13,366 bases of DNA from Clostridia bacterium. GTDB taxonomy: Bacteria; CBDUZB01; JAGLHV01. Position 1 is the stretch's first letter. Each line of letters begins with the position of its first letter. Under the pieces are notes generated by a model. It saw only the letters and a list, made by a program, of their open reading frames with translations, did not search any database and was not told where the DNA came from. The position numbers and the translations under genes were made by a program. This document shows positions 6,240 through 13,261 of the stretch, piece by piece. The stretch is taken from positions 1 through 13,366 of the forward strand of contig JAUVLC010000067.1 of the NCBI GenBank assembly GCA_030595925.1, written 5' to 3'.

Positions 6240-6878
6240 TTACCAATTATTAGGCGGAAAGGTTCTTAATACCTTTCTTACTACTTTTATTGTCTCTTCC
6301 CGGAGAGGAAAAGATAAAATTTTCTCCATTGCTTTTTCCTTTAACTGCTCGGCAAATGCTTTTCCTATATCTTCAAAAACAATTTTAGTACGAGAAGCCT
6401 TTTTCTCTTTTATCCAAATTACTGCTCCGGTTTTTGCATTTACCAACTTGAATTCAGCCCTTACCAGCCTTTTCATATAAACCCCTATGGTTACATAAGA
6501 AAAATCTATTACTTCCCCATAAATAACTCCATCGACATTAAGGCCTTTTCCCAAGTCTTCAATGGAAATAGCCGGTAATTGTCCCGCATCATTTATCCCT
6601 TCACCAGCAAGAAAACTGTCTATTTCTTTTAAAGGTTTTAAAATATATCCTCTTCTTCCGGAAAGATGGTTATTAAAAATTTCTCTTAACCTTTCCGGTG
6701 CATCTATATCATTTGATTGATTAGTAAAAGGCAATACCGCTATAGTTTTAGGAGGTAAAAGAGGATCTACCCGAATAGGCCTCCTGGGTGAAACAGCACA
6801 CCCACTAATAAGGATTAGAACAATAAGGCTCACGAAGAAATATCTAAATCTACTTTTAATGATATTCACACCCTGCAT
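6240..6878 (-). CDS. GNA1162/DUF799-like lipoprotein
   Basis: This is a 212-aa lipoprotein with signal anchor YFFVSLIVLILISGCAV; Cys27 is the likely lipidated residue. The mature part opens with the pattern typical of GNA1162/DUF799 and CsgG-related lipoproteins: PKTIAVLPFTNQSNDIDAPERLRE. GLNVDGVIYGEVIDFSYV and a C-terminal beta-rich section (EFKLVNAKTGAVIWIKEKK) follow. The frame is open back to a TTG at 6902, but ATG at 6878 has AAGGAG nine bases upstream. The promoter at 6918-6947 would start RNA near 6911, leaving the TTG almost leaderless, so 6878 is chosen. Its domain resembles the N-terminal part of the downstream CsgG-like protein. A role in envelope assembly is family inference and the substrate is unknown. 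Confidence 0.78.
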   Translation of the reverse strand: MQGVNIIKSRFRYFFVSLIVLILISGCAVSPRRPIRVDPLLPPKTIAVLPFTNQSNDIDAPERLREIFNNHLSGRRGYILKPLKEIDSFLAGEGINDAGQLPAISIEDLGKGLNVDGVIYGEVIDFSYVTIGVYMKRLVRAEFKLVNAKTGAVIWIKEKKASRTKIVFEDIGKAFAEQLKEKAMEKILSFPLREETIKVVRKVLRTFPPNNW

Positions 6879-6917
6879 GCAACACATCTCCTTCATTACC
6901 AAATTTTTCTTTTACTC

Positions 6918-6947
6918 ATAATACTTCACCAATCACTTTTATGTCAA
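6918..6947 (-). promoter_or_regulatory. Promoter of the lipoprotein genes
   Basis: On the minus strand, consensus TTGACA (6947-6942), 18 bases, then TATTAT (6923-6918). Predicted transcription starts near 6911, about 33 bases before the ATG at 6878. It may also serve the CsgG-like gene by read-through, since no terminator is visible in the 150-base gap between the two. Confidence 0.7.
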
Positions 6948-7021
6948 GGAAAAACTATCCTTATAAAAATTAAATTTTTTTGTTTCTCATGAAGACAGGA
7001 AAAAAATTATATCACTTTAAT

Positions 7022-7423
7022 TTATTGATTGTTTTTACAATAGGGTAATAATTTAGCCATAAATTCATCAGGAAGCCTGTGCATCCTCCATTTTTCATCT
7101 AAACATACTAACTTTACCATCCCCTGAACAATAAGTTTTTGGCTCTCTTTCTTTTTTATTACATTCTCTAATTCAAAACTTGCTTTACTCAAACTAATTA
7201 AATTTGTTTCTACTTCCAATAAATCTCCATATCTTGCGGGATACTTATAATCTATTTCTGCTCTGACGACAGTAAAGAATATATTTTCCTTCATACAATC
7301 TAAAACATCTATCCCTATTCCTCTGAGATATTCAGTTCTTGCTCTTTCAAAATATTTTAAATAATTAGCGTAATAAACTACCCCCCCGGTATCAGTATCT
7401 TCATAATAAACCCTTATCTGCAT
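7022..7423 (-). CDS. ybgC: YbgC-family acyl-CoA thioesterase (hotdog fold)
   Basis: This is a 133-aa single-domain 4-hydroxybenzoyl-CoA-thioesterase-type hotdog protein that should hydrolyse short or medium acyl-CoA or acyl-ACP thioesters in the cytoplasm. The signature VYYEDTDTGGVVYYANYLK sits at the N-terminus. Asp11 matches the catalytic aspartate (Asp18) of E. coli YbgC. FERARTEYLRGIGI and the strand motif YPARYGDLLEVET follow, and the length matches the family. An ATG at 7438 is in frame but has no binding site. ATG at 7423 follows AGGAGGG with a short 4-base spacer and gives the canonical start MQIRVYYEDTD. In many Gram-negatives ybgC heads the tol-pal cluster, but here no tol gene follows. 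A strong promoter lies at 7463-7491. Confidence 0.9.
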   Translation of the reverse strand: MQIRVYYEDTDTGGVVYYANYLKYFERARTEYLRGIGIDVLDCMKENIFFTVVRAEIDYKYPARYGDLLEVETNLISLSKASFELENVIKKKESQKLIVQGMVKLVCLDEKWRMHRLPDEFMAKLLPYCKNNQ

Positions 7424-7462
7424 TTTTCCCTCCTGCATTTAAAATAAATTAAATATAATTGC

Positions 7463-7491
7463 ATTATATATGATAATTAAATCTTTTTCAA
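7463..7491 (-). promoter_or_regulatory. Promoter of ybgC
   Basis: On the minus strand, TTGAAA (7491-7486), 17 bases, then a perfect TATAAT (7468-7463), about 40 bases before the ATG at 7423. It is divergent from, and about 35 bp away from, the promoter of the STAS-ATPase gene. Confidence 0.8.
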
Positions 7492-7525
7492 ATGCAAAAT
7501 CCTTATCGTTTCATTTAAATACTTC

Positions 7526-7554
7526 TTGACTAATTAAAACTTTTTTTTTACAAT
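7526..7554 (+). promoter_or_regulatory. Promoter of the STAS-ATPase gene
   Basis: TTGACT (7526-7531), 17 bases including a 9-base T run, then TACAAT (7549-7554). Transcription would start near 7561, leaving a leader of about 70 bases before the ATG at 7631. It is divergent with the ybgC promoter. Confidence 0.75.
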
Positions 7555-7630
7555 GATTTAGTCACATAAAAGAAATCATTTGAAATTATTTTAAAATTCA
7601 TTGAATTTTAAAAATTTAGAGGTAAATGAA

Positions 7631-8629
7631 ATGTCTATGCTCAAGATACTACGCAGAATGGAATCATTAGATGAAAATGAAAAAATAGTAATTTTGGACT
7701 TAGAAGGGTTTATTGACACATCAACCACTCATATTTTACGAGAAGCATTCGAAAATCTTGTTCAAAATAAAATTTATAAAATAATTGTGAATTTTGAAAA
7801 AATATCTTATCTTAGTAGTACGGGCATAGGAGTTTTTGTTGAATTCATCGGAACTATTAGAGAAAACATGGGAAATATTATAATAATCAAAGTTTCTGAC
7901 AAAATTAAAAAAGTTATTACTATAGCCGGCATTGAAAAAATAATTAAAATTTTCCCTACCGAACAAATCGCCAAAGATGCACTTATCACAGAGAAAGAAA
8001 TATTAAACGAAAAAAAATCCTCTTTTAATAAATCAGTACAATTTCCTTTTAAAAAAGAATGCCCTTTTTGTAAAGAAATTTCATGGATTCCTCAGTCTGA
8101 TATTTTGCGTTGCCCTAAATGCAAAGAAATTTTTTACATTACTAAACAAGGAGATATTACCCCTTTAAAGAAATCAGACAAAGAACAAGAGGCAATAAAC
8201 CAATATAAATTTAATCTTAGAATACCCAGCAACATTAATTATCTTAATTATGTCCGCCTTTTTTTAACCGGATTACTTAGAGAAGAAAAAATCACAGAAG
8301 AAATCACAAACGACATAGAATTAGCTGTAGATGAAGCTCTTTCTAACATTGTAGAACACGCCTATAACTTCGAAAAACATCACACGATTGACCTTTCTTT
8401 TTATATTGTACCCGGCTCTTGTTTTGTTATTACTCTTAAGGATAAAGGTAACTCCCTCGATACCATTTTACATAGATTAAAAAGCGGAGTTATGGATGAC
8501 GCAATCCCTATTCACCAGGAAAGAGGACGGGGATTCTATATTATAAATAAAACTATGGACAAAATAGATTATCAAACAGTAGCAAATTTTGGCAATGAAC
8601 TAACAATGGTTAAACACTTTCCAAAATAA
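7631..8629 (+). CDS. STAS-zinc ribbon-HATPase fusion (anti-sigma antagonist plus anti-sigma kinase)
   Basis: This 332-aa cytosolic protein has three parts. Residues 16-118 are a STAS domain like SpoIIAA/RsbV; the phospho-acceptor loop reads YLSSTGIGVFV, with Thr64 or Ser63 at the phosphorylation site. Residues 144-164 hold two CPxC pairs (C144, C147, C161, C164), a probable zinc ribbon. Residues about 195-332 are an RsbW/SpoIIAB-type GHKL ATPase: N-box DIELAVDEALSNIVEHAY with E235 and N239, G1 motif DKG (271-273), and G2 motif ERGRGF (297-302). In known partner-switching systems the STAS antagonist and kinase are separate proteins that bind and phosphorylate one another. Here both are on one chain. 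The frame is open to a TTG at 7601, but ATG 7631 follows GAGG with an 8-base spacer. No sigma factor or PP2C phosphatase is seen nearby. Its target is unknown. Confidence 0.86.
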   Translation: MSMLKILRRMESLDENEKIVILDLEGFIDTSTTHILREAFENLVQNKIYKIIVNFEKISYLSSTGIGVFVEFIGTIRENMGNIIIIKVSDKIKKVITIAGIEKIIKIFPTEQIAKDALITEKEILNEKKSSFNKSVQFPFKKECPFCKEISWIPQSDILRCPKCKEIFYITKQGDITPLKKSDKEQEAINQYKFNLRIPSNINYLNYVRLFLTGLLREEKITEEITNDIELAVDEALSNIVEHAYNFEKHHTIDLSFYIVPGSCFVITLKDKGNSLDTILHRLKSGVMDDAIPIHQERGRGFYIINKTMDKIDYQTVANFGNELTMVKHFPK

Positions 8630-8636
8630 TGAACTA

Positions 8637-8656
8637 CCCCGCAGTTTACTGCGGGG
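8637..8656. repeat. GC-rich hairpin after the STAS-ATPase gene
   Basis: CCCCGCAG (8637-8644), TTTA loop, CTGCGGGG (8649-8656): a perfect 8-bp stem starting 8 bases after the stop codon. Neither side has a T run, so it is not a classical intrinsic terminator. It could still pause polymerase or protect the mRNA 3' end. Its CCCCGC..GCGGGG stem is close to that of the hairpin at 13236-13253, suggesting one element family. Confidence 0.7.
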
Positions 8657-8716
8657 AATCGAAGATTTATCCCATATAAATTTTGAGTGGTAAAATACGG
8701 GATAATTAAACCCGAA

Positions 8717-8798
8717 ACCCTTCGACTCCATGCAAGGGAGTTCATGGTGAGTCTTTCGACTACACTCAAGATAAACTCAGCCGAAGTGCTCAGGGTCA
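8717..8798. repeat. Dispersed-type CTTCGACT/CTCAGGGT repeat
   Basis: The gap between the STAS-ATPase and TPR genes contains ACCCTTCGACTCC (8717-8729), then TTCGACTACACTCAAGATAA (from 8755), then CCGAAGTGCTCAGGGTC (8780-8796). The pieces are related to each other in direct and inverted form (CTTCGACT versus CCGAAG, and ACCC..GGGT ends). It is higher in GC than its flanks and looks like a degenerate copy of a dispersed palindromic intergenic element. Copy number elsewhere cannot be seen here. Confidence 0.5.
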
Positions 8799-8898
8799 AT
8801 TCAACTACAGAGTTTTTGTCAGCATAGCTAAAAAAACTCTAAGTCTCATTGAATTAAAAACGATTTAAATTAATCCCAGGAAATGGAAATTCGATAAA

Positions 8899-10323
8899 AT
8901 GAATAAAACACTTTCTCCGGCTGTTCAACAACTTATTTCTTCAGCTGAATCTTTAGAAAATGACGGCAAAATAAGCGAAGCTTTTTTTAAGTATGAAGAA
9001 ATAATAGAGGCTATTTTATTTCTTGATGATGAAGATGAAATAAAAGAAATCTACAAAAAAATAAGCCACCTTAATTCCAGCAAATTTAATAATACAAAAC
9101 AAAAAAAACGGCAGCTTATATTTATAGACATCCTTAAAGCAGAAAACCTTTATCAACAAGGTTTAATTGATGCAACATTAAAAATATTGGAGGAAATTAA
9201 AAAAGAATACCCCTCTAATCCGGAAGTATTAACTAAAATGGGTTCTATTTATGAACGGCAAAATCAAAAAGAAAAAGCAATAGAGAATTATTTTGCAGCA
9301 GCAAAATATTATCATAATCATCGTTTTTTTAAAAAAGCACTTTTTTTTGCCCAAAAAGCAAAAAACATCGCCCCCCAAAAAAAAGAAATAAAAATTCTTC
9401 TTTCCGAAATTTATATAAAAGGAGACTCAAGAGAAGAAGCCCGCAAAGAATTAATTGATCTGATTAAAAATTTAATTCAACAAAATGACTTTAATGAAGC
9501 ATTAAAATATGTCCAAAAAGCACTTCAAGTCGACGGGATTGAAACACTTTATTTAGAAGGTATTATTTGGTTCCACAAGGAATTATTAGAAGCCGCCGAG
9601 CAAAAATTTAAACTTGTAACCAGATTAAAAGGCGGACACTTTGGTTCTCTTTGTTATTTAGGGGAAATACATTTAAAACAAAAATTATTTCAGCAAGCAT
9701 TTGATGATTATCAAAAAGCATTTACACTCCGGCCATGGGACCCTCAAATCTATCATAAATTAGCAGAAATAAACTTGCAAAAAGAAGAAGGGGATTTACC
9801 CCCTTCAGAAAAACCAGAAATTGAATCACCCAGTGTTGTTCCTCCATCCAAAACAGAAGAATCTTTTTTACCGTTTGACTCATCTCCCCGTGTTTCTCCC
9901 GAGGAAGAAAGTTCTCCCGAGAAAGAAAGTTCTTCCGAGGAAATGCAAACTTATTTAATTGAATCTGAATTTGCAATGCATGAAGAAAAATCCCTTTCCG
10001 AAATGAAAGGGCTATATGAATTTGCCATTAGCCTGGAACCAACAAATGATAAAATAGTAAAAAAATTGCAGGCAATAAAAATGTTTCAAAAAGAAAAAGG
10101 AGAAACCCATAAAAAATTAAAAATAATAAATAAAAATTTTGACGATGAATTTTGGCCGTTATCGATTGTGGAAATCGCCGAATTCCCATTTTTACTTAAA
10201 AAAGTTATTGCTTTATACCGTTCTTTCCTGGAAAATTCTTCAGACAACGAACTATTAAACAGATTAAATAAAGTTCAGTTACTAAGCAATAAAAACTATT
10301 TAGATTTAAAAATAACTTCTTGA
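8899..10323 (+). CDS. Cytoplasmic tetratricopeptide-repeat protein
   Basis: This is a 474-aa protein without signal peptide or membrane segment. Residues about 78-295 form a run of TPR-like helix pairs, for example AENLYQQGLIDATLKILEEI, LTKMGSIYERQNQKEKAIEN, ALKYVQKALQ, and CYLGEIHLKQKLFQQAFDDY ending in a typical TLRPWDPQIYHKLAEI. Residues 297-349 are a proline-, serine- and glutamate-rich linker with short SSPE/ESSSEE repeats. The C-terminus (about 350-474) is helical and charged, with no recognised domain. TPR arrays are protein-binding scaffolds. It follows the STAS-ATPase gene in the same direction after a 269-base repeat-bearing gap, so joint function is possible but unproven. The ribosome binding site is weak (AGGAAATGG well upstream), so the start is tentative. 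Confidence 0.82.
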   Translation: MNKTLSPAVQQLISSAESLENDGKISEAFFKYEEIIEAILFLDDEDEIKEIYKKISHLNSSKFNNTKQKKRQLIFIDILKAENLYQQGLIDATLKILEEIKKEYPSNPEVLTKMGSIYERQNQKEKAIENYFAAAKYYHNHRFFKKALFFAQKAKNIAPQKKEIKILLSEIYIKGDSREEARKELIDLIKNLIQQNDFNEALKYVQKALQVDGIETLYLEGIIWFHKELLEAAEQKFKLVTRLKGGHFGSLCYLGEIHLKQKLFQQAFDDYQKAFTLRPWDPQIYHKLAEINLQKEEGDLPPSEKPEIESPSVVPPSKTEESFLPFDSSPRVSPEEESSPEKESSSEEMQTYLIESEFAMHEEKSLSEMKGLYEFAISLEPTNDKIVKKLQAIKMFQKEKGETHKKLKIINKNFDDEFWPLSIVEIAEFPFLLKKVIALYRSFLENSSDNELLNRLNKVQLLSNKNYLDLKITS

Positions 10324-10363
10324 AAAATAGTGATTTCAAAACAGGCAGGTTTATAGAAAAGAT

Positions 10364-11050
10364 TTAAGTCTTCTTTCTGAAAAGACTAAAAAATCTGTCT
10401 TCGTAATTTTTAAATAATCCATAGTGGCGTAATTTTTTACCTAATTGGTATATACTAACTTTATTTTTCTGAACATCTGCAAAAAGTTGTTCGATTTCAA
10501 TCCTTATATTTTTTTTATCTTTGCCCGTTTGACTAAAAAATCCTCTTTCTTCCAATTCCGTAATATTCCCGGGAAAAGAACGCATACTTAATTCTATAAT
10601 GAATTTCATTAAAGAAATTTGCCAATTGTCATCCACTCCCTCAATAACTACTGTCGAATTTTCTCCCTGTAATTCTATCTCCGCTTTAATTTTATCGGAA
10701 ATATCAGCAATACTAGAAGAAACAATTTTTTCTTTCTCTAAATCATTTTTAAATTTATAGCCCAACCCTTTAATATTCTCTCCATACTCCTCAAAAGCCC
10801 TTTCCGCATATTCTCTGACTTCTTCGTCCCATCCCTCAAATACATCCAATAAATAATGCGGCACAACTATTTTAGGTTTTTCCGCAACTACCCTGCCTTC
10901 TCTAATTCTAACCTTGTTAACTTTATCCATTAACTCACTAATTAAATAATAACGTACTACAGTGCCGCCAAAAGTAGCTAACCTTTGCTTAGGTGCTTTT
11001 AAAATTTTAGTATGTTTTATTACATAATTAAACTTTTCTTTTTTATTCAT
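10364..11050 (-). CDS. Conserved-looking soluble protein of unknown function
   Basis: I cannot assign a function to this 228-aa protein. It has no signal peptide, membrane helix or known catalytic motif. The N-terminal part reads FNYVIKHTKILKAPKQRLATFGGTVVRYYLISEL, then VRIREGRVVAEKPKIVVPHYLLDVFEGWDEEVREYAERAFEEYG, and the centre has VVIEGVDDNWQISLMKFIIEL. This order resembles an uncharacterised family I believe occurs in Chloroflexi and deltaproteobacteria, where IREGRV.AE.P.IV.P.YL and GVD..W..SL.KFI are the best-kept stretches; that is recollection, not a search. The start ATG follows GAAAGGGA. The gene converges with the TPR gene (40-base gap) and diverges from pabBC, so it is probably transcribed alone. 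No promoter close to consensus was identified. Confidence 0.72.
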   Translation of the reverse strand: MNKKEKFNYVIKHTKILKAPKQRLATFGGTVVRYYLISELMDKVNKVRIREGRVVAEKPKIVVPHYLLDVFEGWDEEVREYAERAFEEYGENIKGLGYKFKNDLEKEKIVSSSIADISDKIKAEIELQGENSTVVIEGVDDNWQISLMKFIIELSMRSFPGNITELEERGFFSQTGKDKKNIRIEIEQLFADVQKNKVSIYQLGKKLRHYGLFKNYEDRFFSLFRKKT

Positions 11051-11259
11051 TGATTCCCTTTCCTTTTAATAAAACCATTTAAAACTATTGATAGCAATTA
11101 TTTACATTTAAACATAAAAACATCCTTAAATTTTAACTATTCCCTCTCCATTGAAAATGAAACAAACCTCTACAGAATATTACATAATTTCAAAAAAAAA
11201 ATCAAACTAAAAATATTTAAAGTTGTGTCAATATTTATTCTGCCTCTAATTTTTCTTTA

Positions 11260-11288
11260 TTGACAGAAAAAACAATTTATAATATCCT
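11260..11288 (+). promoter_or_regulatory. Probable promoter of pabBC
   Basis: Consensus TTGACA (11260-11265), 17 bases, then TATCCT (11283-11288). Transcription would begin near 11295, about 38 bases before the ATG at 11333. A perfect TATAAT also occurs at 11278-11283 but is only 12 bases from the -35. Confidence 0.6.
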
Positions 11289-11332
11289 TTATCTATAATA
11301 ATTATTTAAAACAATTATTAAACACTCTTTCA

Positions 11333-13231
11333 ATGGGCAGTAAAACGGAAAAACTCATGAAACAATATTATAAACTTCCTTTACTGAAAATAATTCCCTA
11401 TTTAAAAAGATTAAACAACTTTGTACTCTTAGAAACCAATAAATACTGTAGGGAAAACAGATTTAGTTATTTGTTTATAAATCCTCTTGGCATCATAAAA
11501 CATAACTCATTCCCATCCGACGGAGAAAAAATATTCTCTCAAATGGAAAGACTTTTAAATAATAATTACCTGGCCGGATTTTTTTCTTACGAATTAGGGC
11601 CTTTAATGGAAAACATCTTCGAAGAAAGAAATACTTCAACTTTTCCTTTAATCTGGTTAGGTATTTATAGTGATGTTATAGTTTTTAATCACCAAACAGG
11701 GGAATTTAATCAATCCGGAGCAAATATTTTTTCCCAGCGGGAATTTAGCCCAAAAAAATTTGACCTTTCAAATCTAAAAATGGACATTACAAAAAAAGAA
11801 TACTTGAAAAACATTGCGAAAATTAAAAGATTCATCCACTCCGGTAATACTTATCAGGTAAATTATACCACCAAATACAAATTTGATTTTTCCGGATGTC
11901 CCTTTTCTCTTTATTATAATCTACGAAAAAAACAACCGGTAGCCTATAATGCTTTTATAAAAACAAAACAACACATTATTATTTCCTGCTCTCCGGAATT
12001 ATTTTTCAAAAAGAAAGGAAATTCTATTATCACCAGACCAATGAAAGGAACCATTAAAAGAGGAAGAGATACTCAAGAAGACAATTACAATAAACAGTTT
12101 TTAAAAAAAGACCCTAAAAATTTAAGCGAAAATATTATGATTGTAGATCTATTCAGAAACGACTTAGGAAAAATCTCCCAAATTGGTAGTGTAAAAATAT
12201 TTGATTTATTTAAAATTGAAAAATATAAAACTCTATTCCAAATGACTTCAGGAATAAAAAGTAAATTAAGAAAAAATCTATCCCTTTCTGAATTGTTTAA
12301 AAGTATATTCCCTTCCGGATCCGTTACCGGTGCACCGAAAATAAAAACTATGCAAATAATCAAAGATATAGAAACCCAAGCAAGAAAAGTTTATACCGGA
12401 GCAATTGGATTTTTCGGACCTAAAAAGGAAGCCGTATTTAATATTCCCATACGAACAATTCTTATCAATAAAAATAAAGGAGAATTAGGTATCGGCAGTG
12501 GTATTGTTTTTGATTCCAATGCAGAAGATGAATTTTTAGAATGCAAATTAAAAGCAAAATTTATCATACAAAACCCTACAGATTTTCAATTGATAGAAAC
12601 AATTCTGTGGAGAAACACCTTCTACCTATTAAATCTTCATTTAAAAAGAATTGCCTCCTCGGCAAAATATTTTGATTTCTTCTTTGATAAAAAGATTATT
12701 TATCAACAACTCTGCCGGTTAACACGTAATTTTAAAAAAAATAATTTTTACAAAATACGATTATTATTAAATGAAAAGGGAATCGCAACGTTCAAATATA
12801 GAAAATTACCGGATAAATTTAGTTTTTGCACACAAACCAAAATACAATCAAATAAAAAAAAATTAATTATTCTTTCTTCGGTTGCTACTGCATCAAATGA
12901 CATTTTTAGATTTCACAAAACAACAAATAGAGACTTATATAATCAAGAATACAATAAATATAAAAAGAAAGGATTTTTTGAAGTTATCTTTAAGAATGAA
13001 AAAAATCAAATAACGGAAGGATCCATTACCAATATCTTTATTAAAAAAGGCCAACGTTATTATACCCCTCCAACAAAATGTGGATTATTAAATGGCATTT
13101 ATCGACAATTCTTTATACACCACAACAAAAATGTGGTTGAAGATATACTTACCGAAAAGGATTTAATAAATGCCGAAGAAATTTATCTCTGTAATTCTAT
13201 TAAAGGAATGATTAAAGTGGTCTTAAAGTAA
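11333..13231 (+). CDS. pabBC: Aminodeoxychorismate synthase component I fused to aminodeoxychorismate lyase (PabB-PabC)
   Basis: This 632-aa bifunctional protein converts chorismate to p-aminobenzoate for folate synthesis. Residues about 1-415 are PabB (chorismate-binding fold): SGNTYQVNYTTKY (170-182), SCSPELFF (218-225), RPMKGTIKRG (235-244) with Lys238 as the ADCS nucleophile that TrpE lacks, ENIMIVDLFRNDLGKI (266-281), FPSGSVTGAPKIKTM (326-340), YTGAIGFFGP (354-363) and EDEFLECKLKAKF (398-410). Residues about 420-632 are PabC, a fold IV PLP enzyme: the PLP lysine is K529 in FHKTTNRDLYN, and TEGSITNIFI (561-570) and TPPTKCGLLNGIYR (578-591) are typical. ATG 11333 has no binding site. In-frame ATG 11357 has a weak GGA upstream and could be the true start. 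The amidotransferase subunit PabA is not in view. Fusions of this kind are known in several phyla. Confidence 0.93.
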   Translation: MGSKTEKLMKQYYKLPLLKIIPYLKRLNNFVLLETNKYCRENRFSYLFINPLGIIKHNSFPSDGEKIFSQMERLLNNNYLAGFFSYELGPLMENIFEERNTSTFPLIWLGIYSDVIVFNHQTGEFNQSGANIFSQREFSPKKFDLSNLKMDITKKEYLKNIAKIKRFIHSGNTYQVNYTTKYKFDFSGCPFSLYYNLRKKQPVAYNAFIKTKQHIIISCSPELFFKKKGNSIITRPMKGTIKRGRDTQEDNYNKQFLKKDPKNLSENIMIVDLFRNDLGKISQIGSVKIFDLFKIEKYKTLFQMTSGIKSKLRKNLSLSELFKSIFPSGSVTGAPKIKTMQIIKDIETQARKVYTGAIGFFGPKKEAVFNIPIRTILINKNKGELGIGSGIVFDSNAEDEFLECKLKAKFIIQNPTDFQLIETILWRNTFYLLNLHLKRIASSAKYFDFFFDKKIIYQQLCRLTRNFKKNNFYKIRLLLNEKGIATFKYRKLPDKFSFCTQTKIQSNKKKLIILSSVATASNDIFRFHKTTNRDLYNQEYNKYKKKGFFEVIFKNEKNQITEGSITNIFIKKGQRYYTPPTKCGLLNGIYRQFFIHHNKNVVEDILTEKDLINAEEIYLCNSIKGMIKVVLK

Positions 13232-13235
13232 ATAA

Positions 13236-13253
13236 CCCCGCTCAAGAGCGGGG
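13236..13253. repeat. GC-rich hairpin between pabBC and the transposase gene
   Basis: CCCCGCTC (13236-13243), AA, GAGCGGGG (13246-13253): a perfect inverted repeat 4 bases after the pabBC stop and 8 bases from the convergent transposase stop. No T run follows on either side, so it may act as a bidirectional pause or end barrier. It could also be the subterminal hairpin of the IS200/IS605-type element. It closely resembles the hairpin at 8637-8656. Confidence 0.65.
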
Positions 13254-13261
13254 CATTAAAG

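Noticed and set aside
8637-8656. Hairpin as an intrinsic terminator
   Set aside because: The stem is strong, but there is no T run on either strand, so it is listed as a repeat-type hairpin instead.
8572-8799. 75-aa open frame on the minus strand over the end of the STAS-ATPase gene and the intergenic repeat
   Set aside because: It runs antisense to a well-supported gene, crosses the hairpin and the dispersed repeat, and shows no start signal or domain.
9722-9976. 84-aa minus-strand frame inside the TPR gene
   Set aside because: It is antisense to the acidic SSPE-repeat linker, which by composition yields an open complement. There is no independent support.
11278-11283. TATAAT as the pabBC -10 box
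   Set aside because: It lies only 12 bases from the consensus TTGACA, too short for sigma-70. TATCCT at 17 bases fits better.
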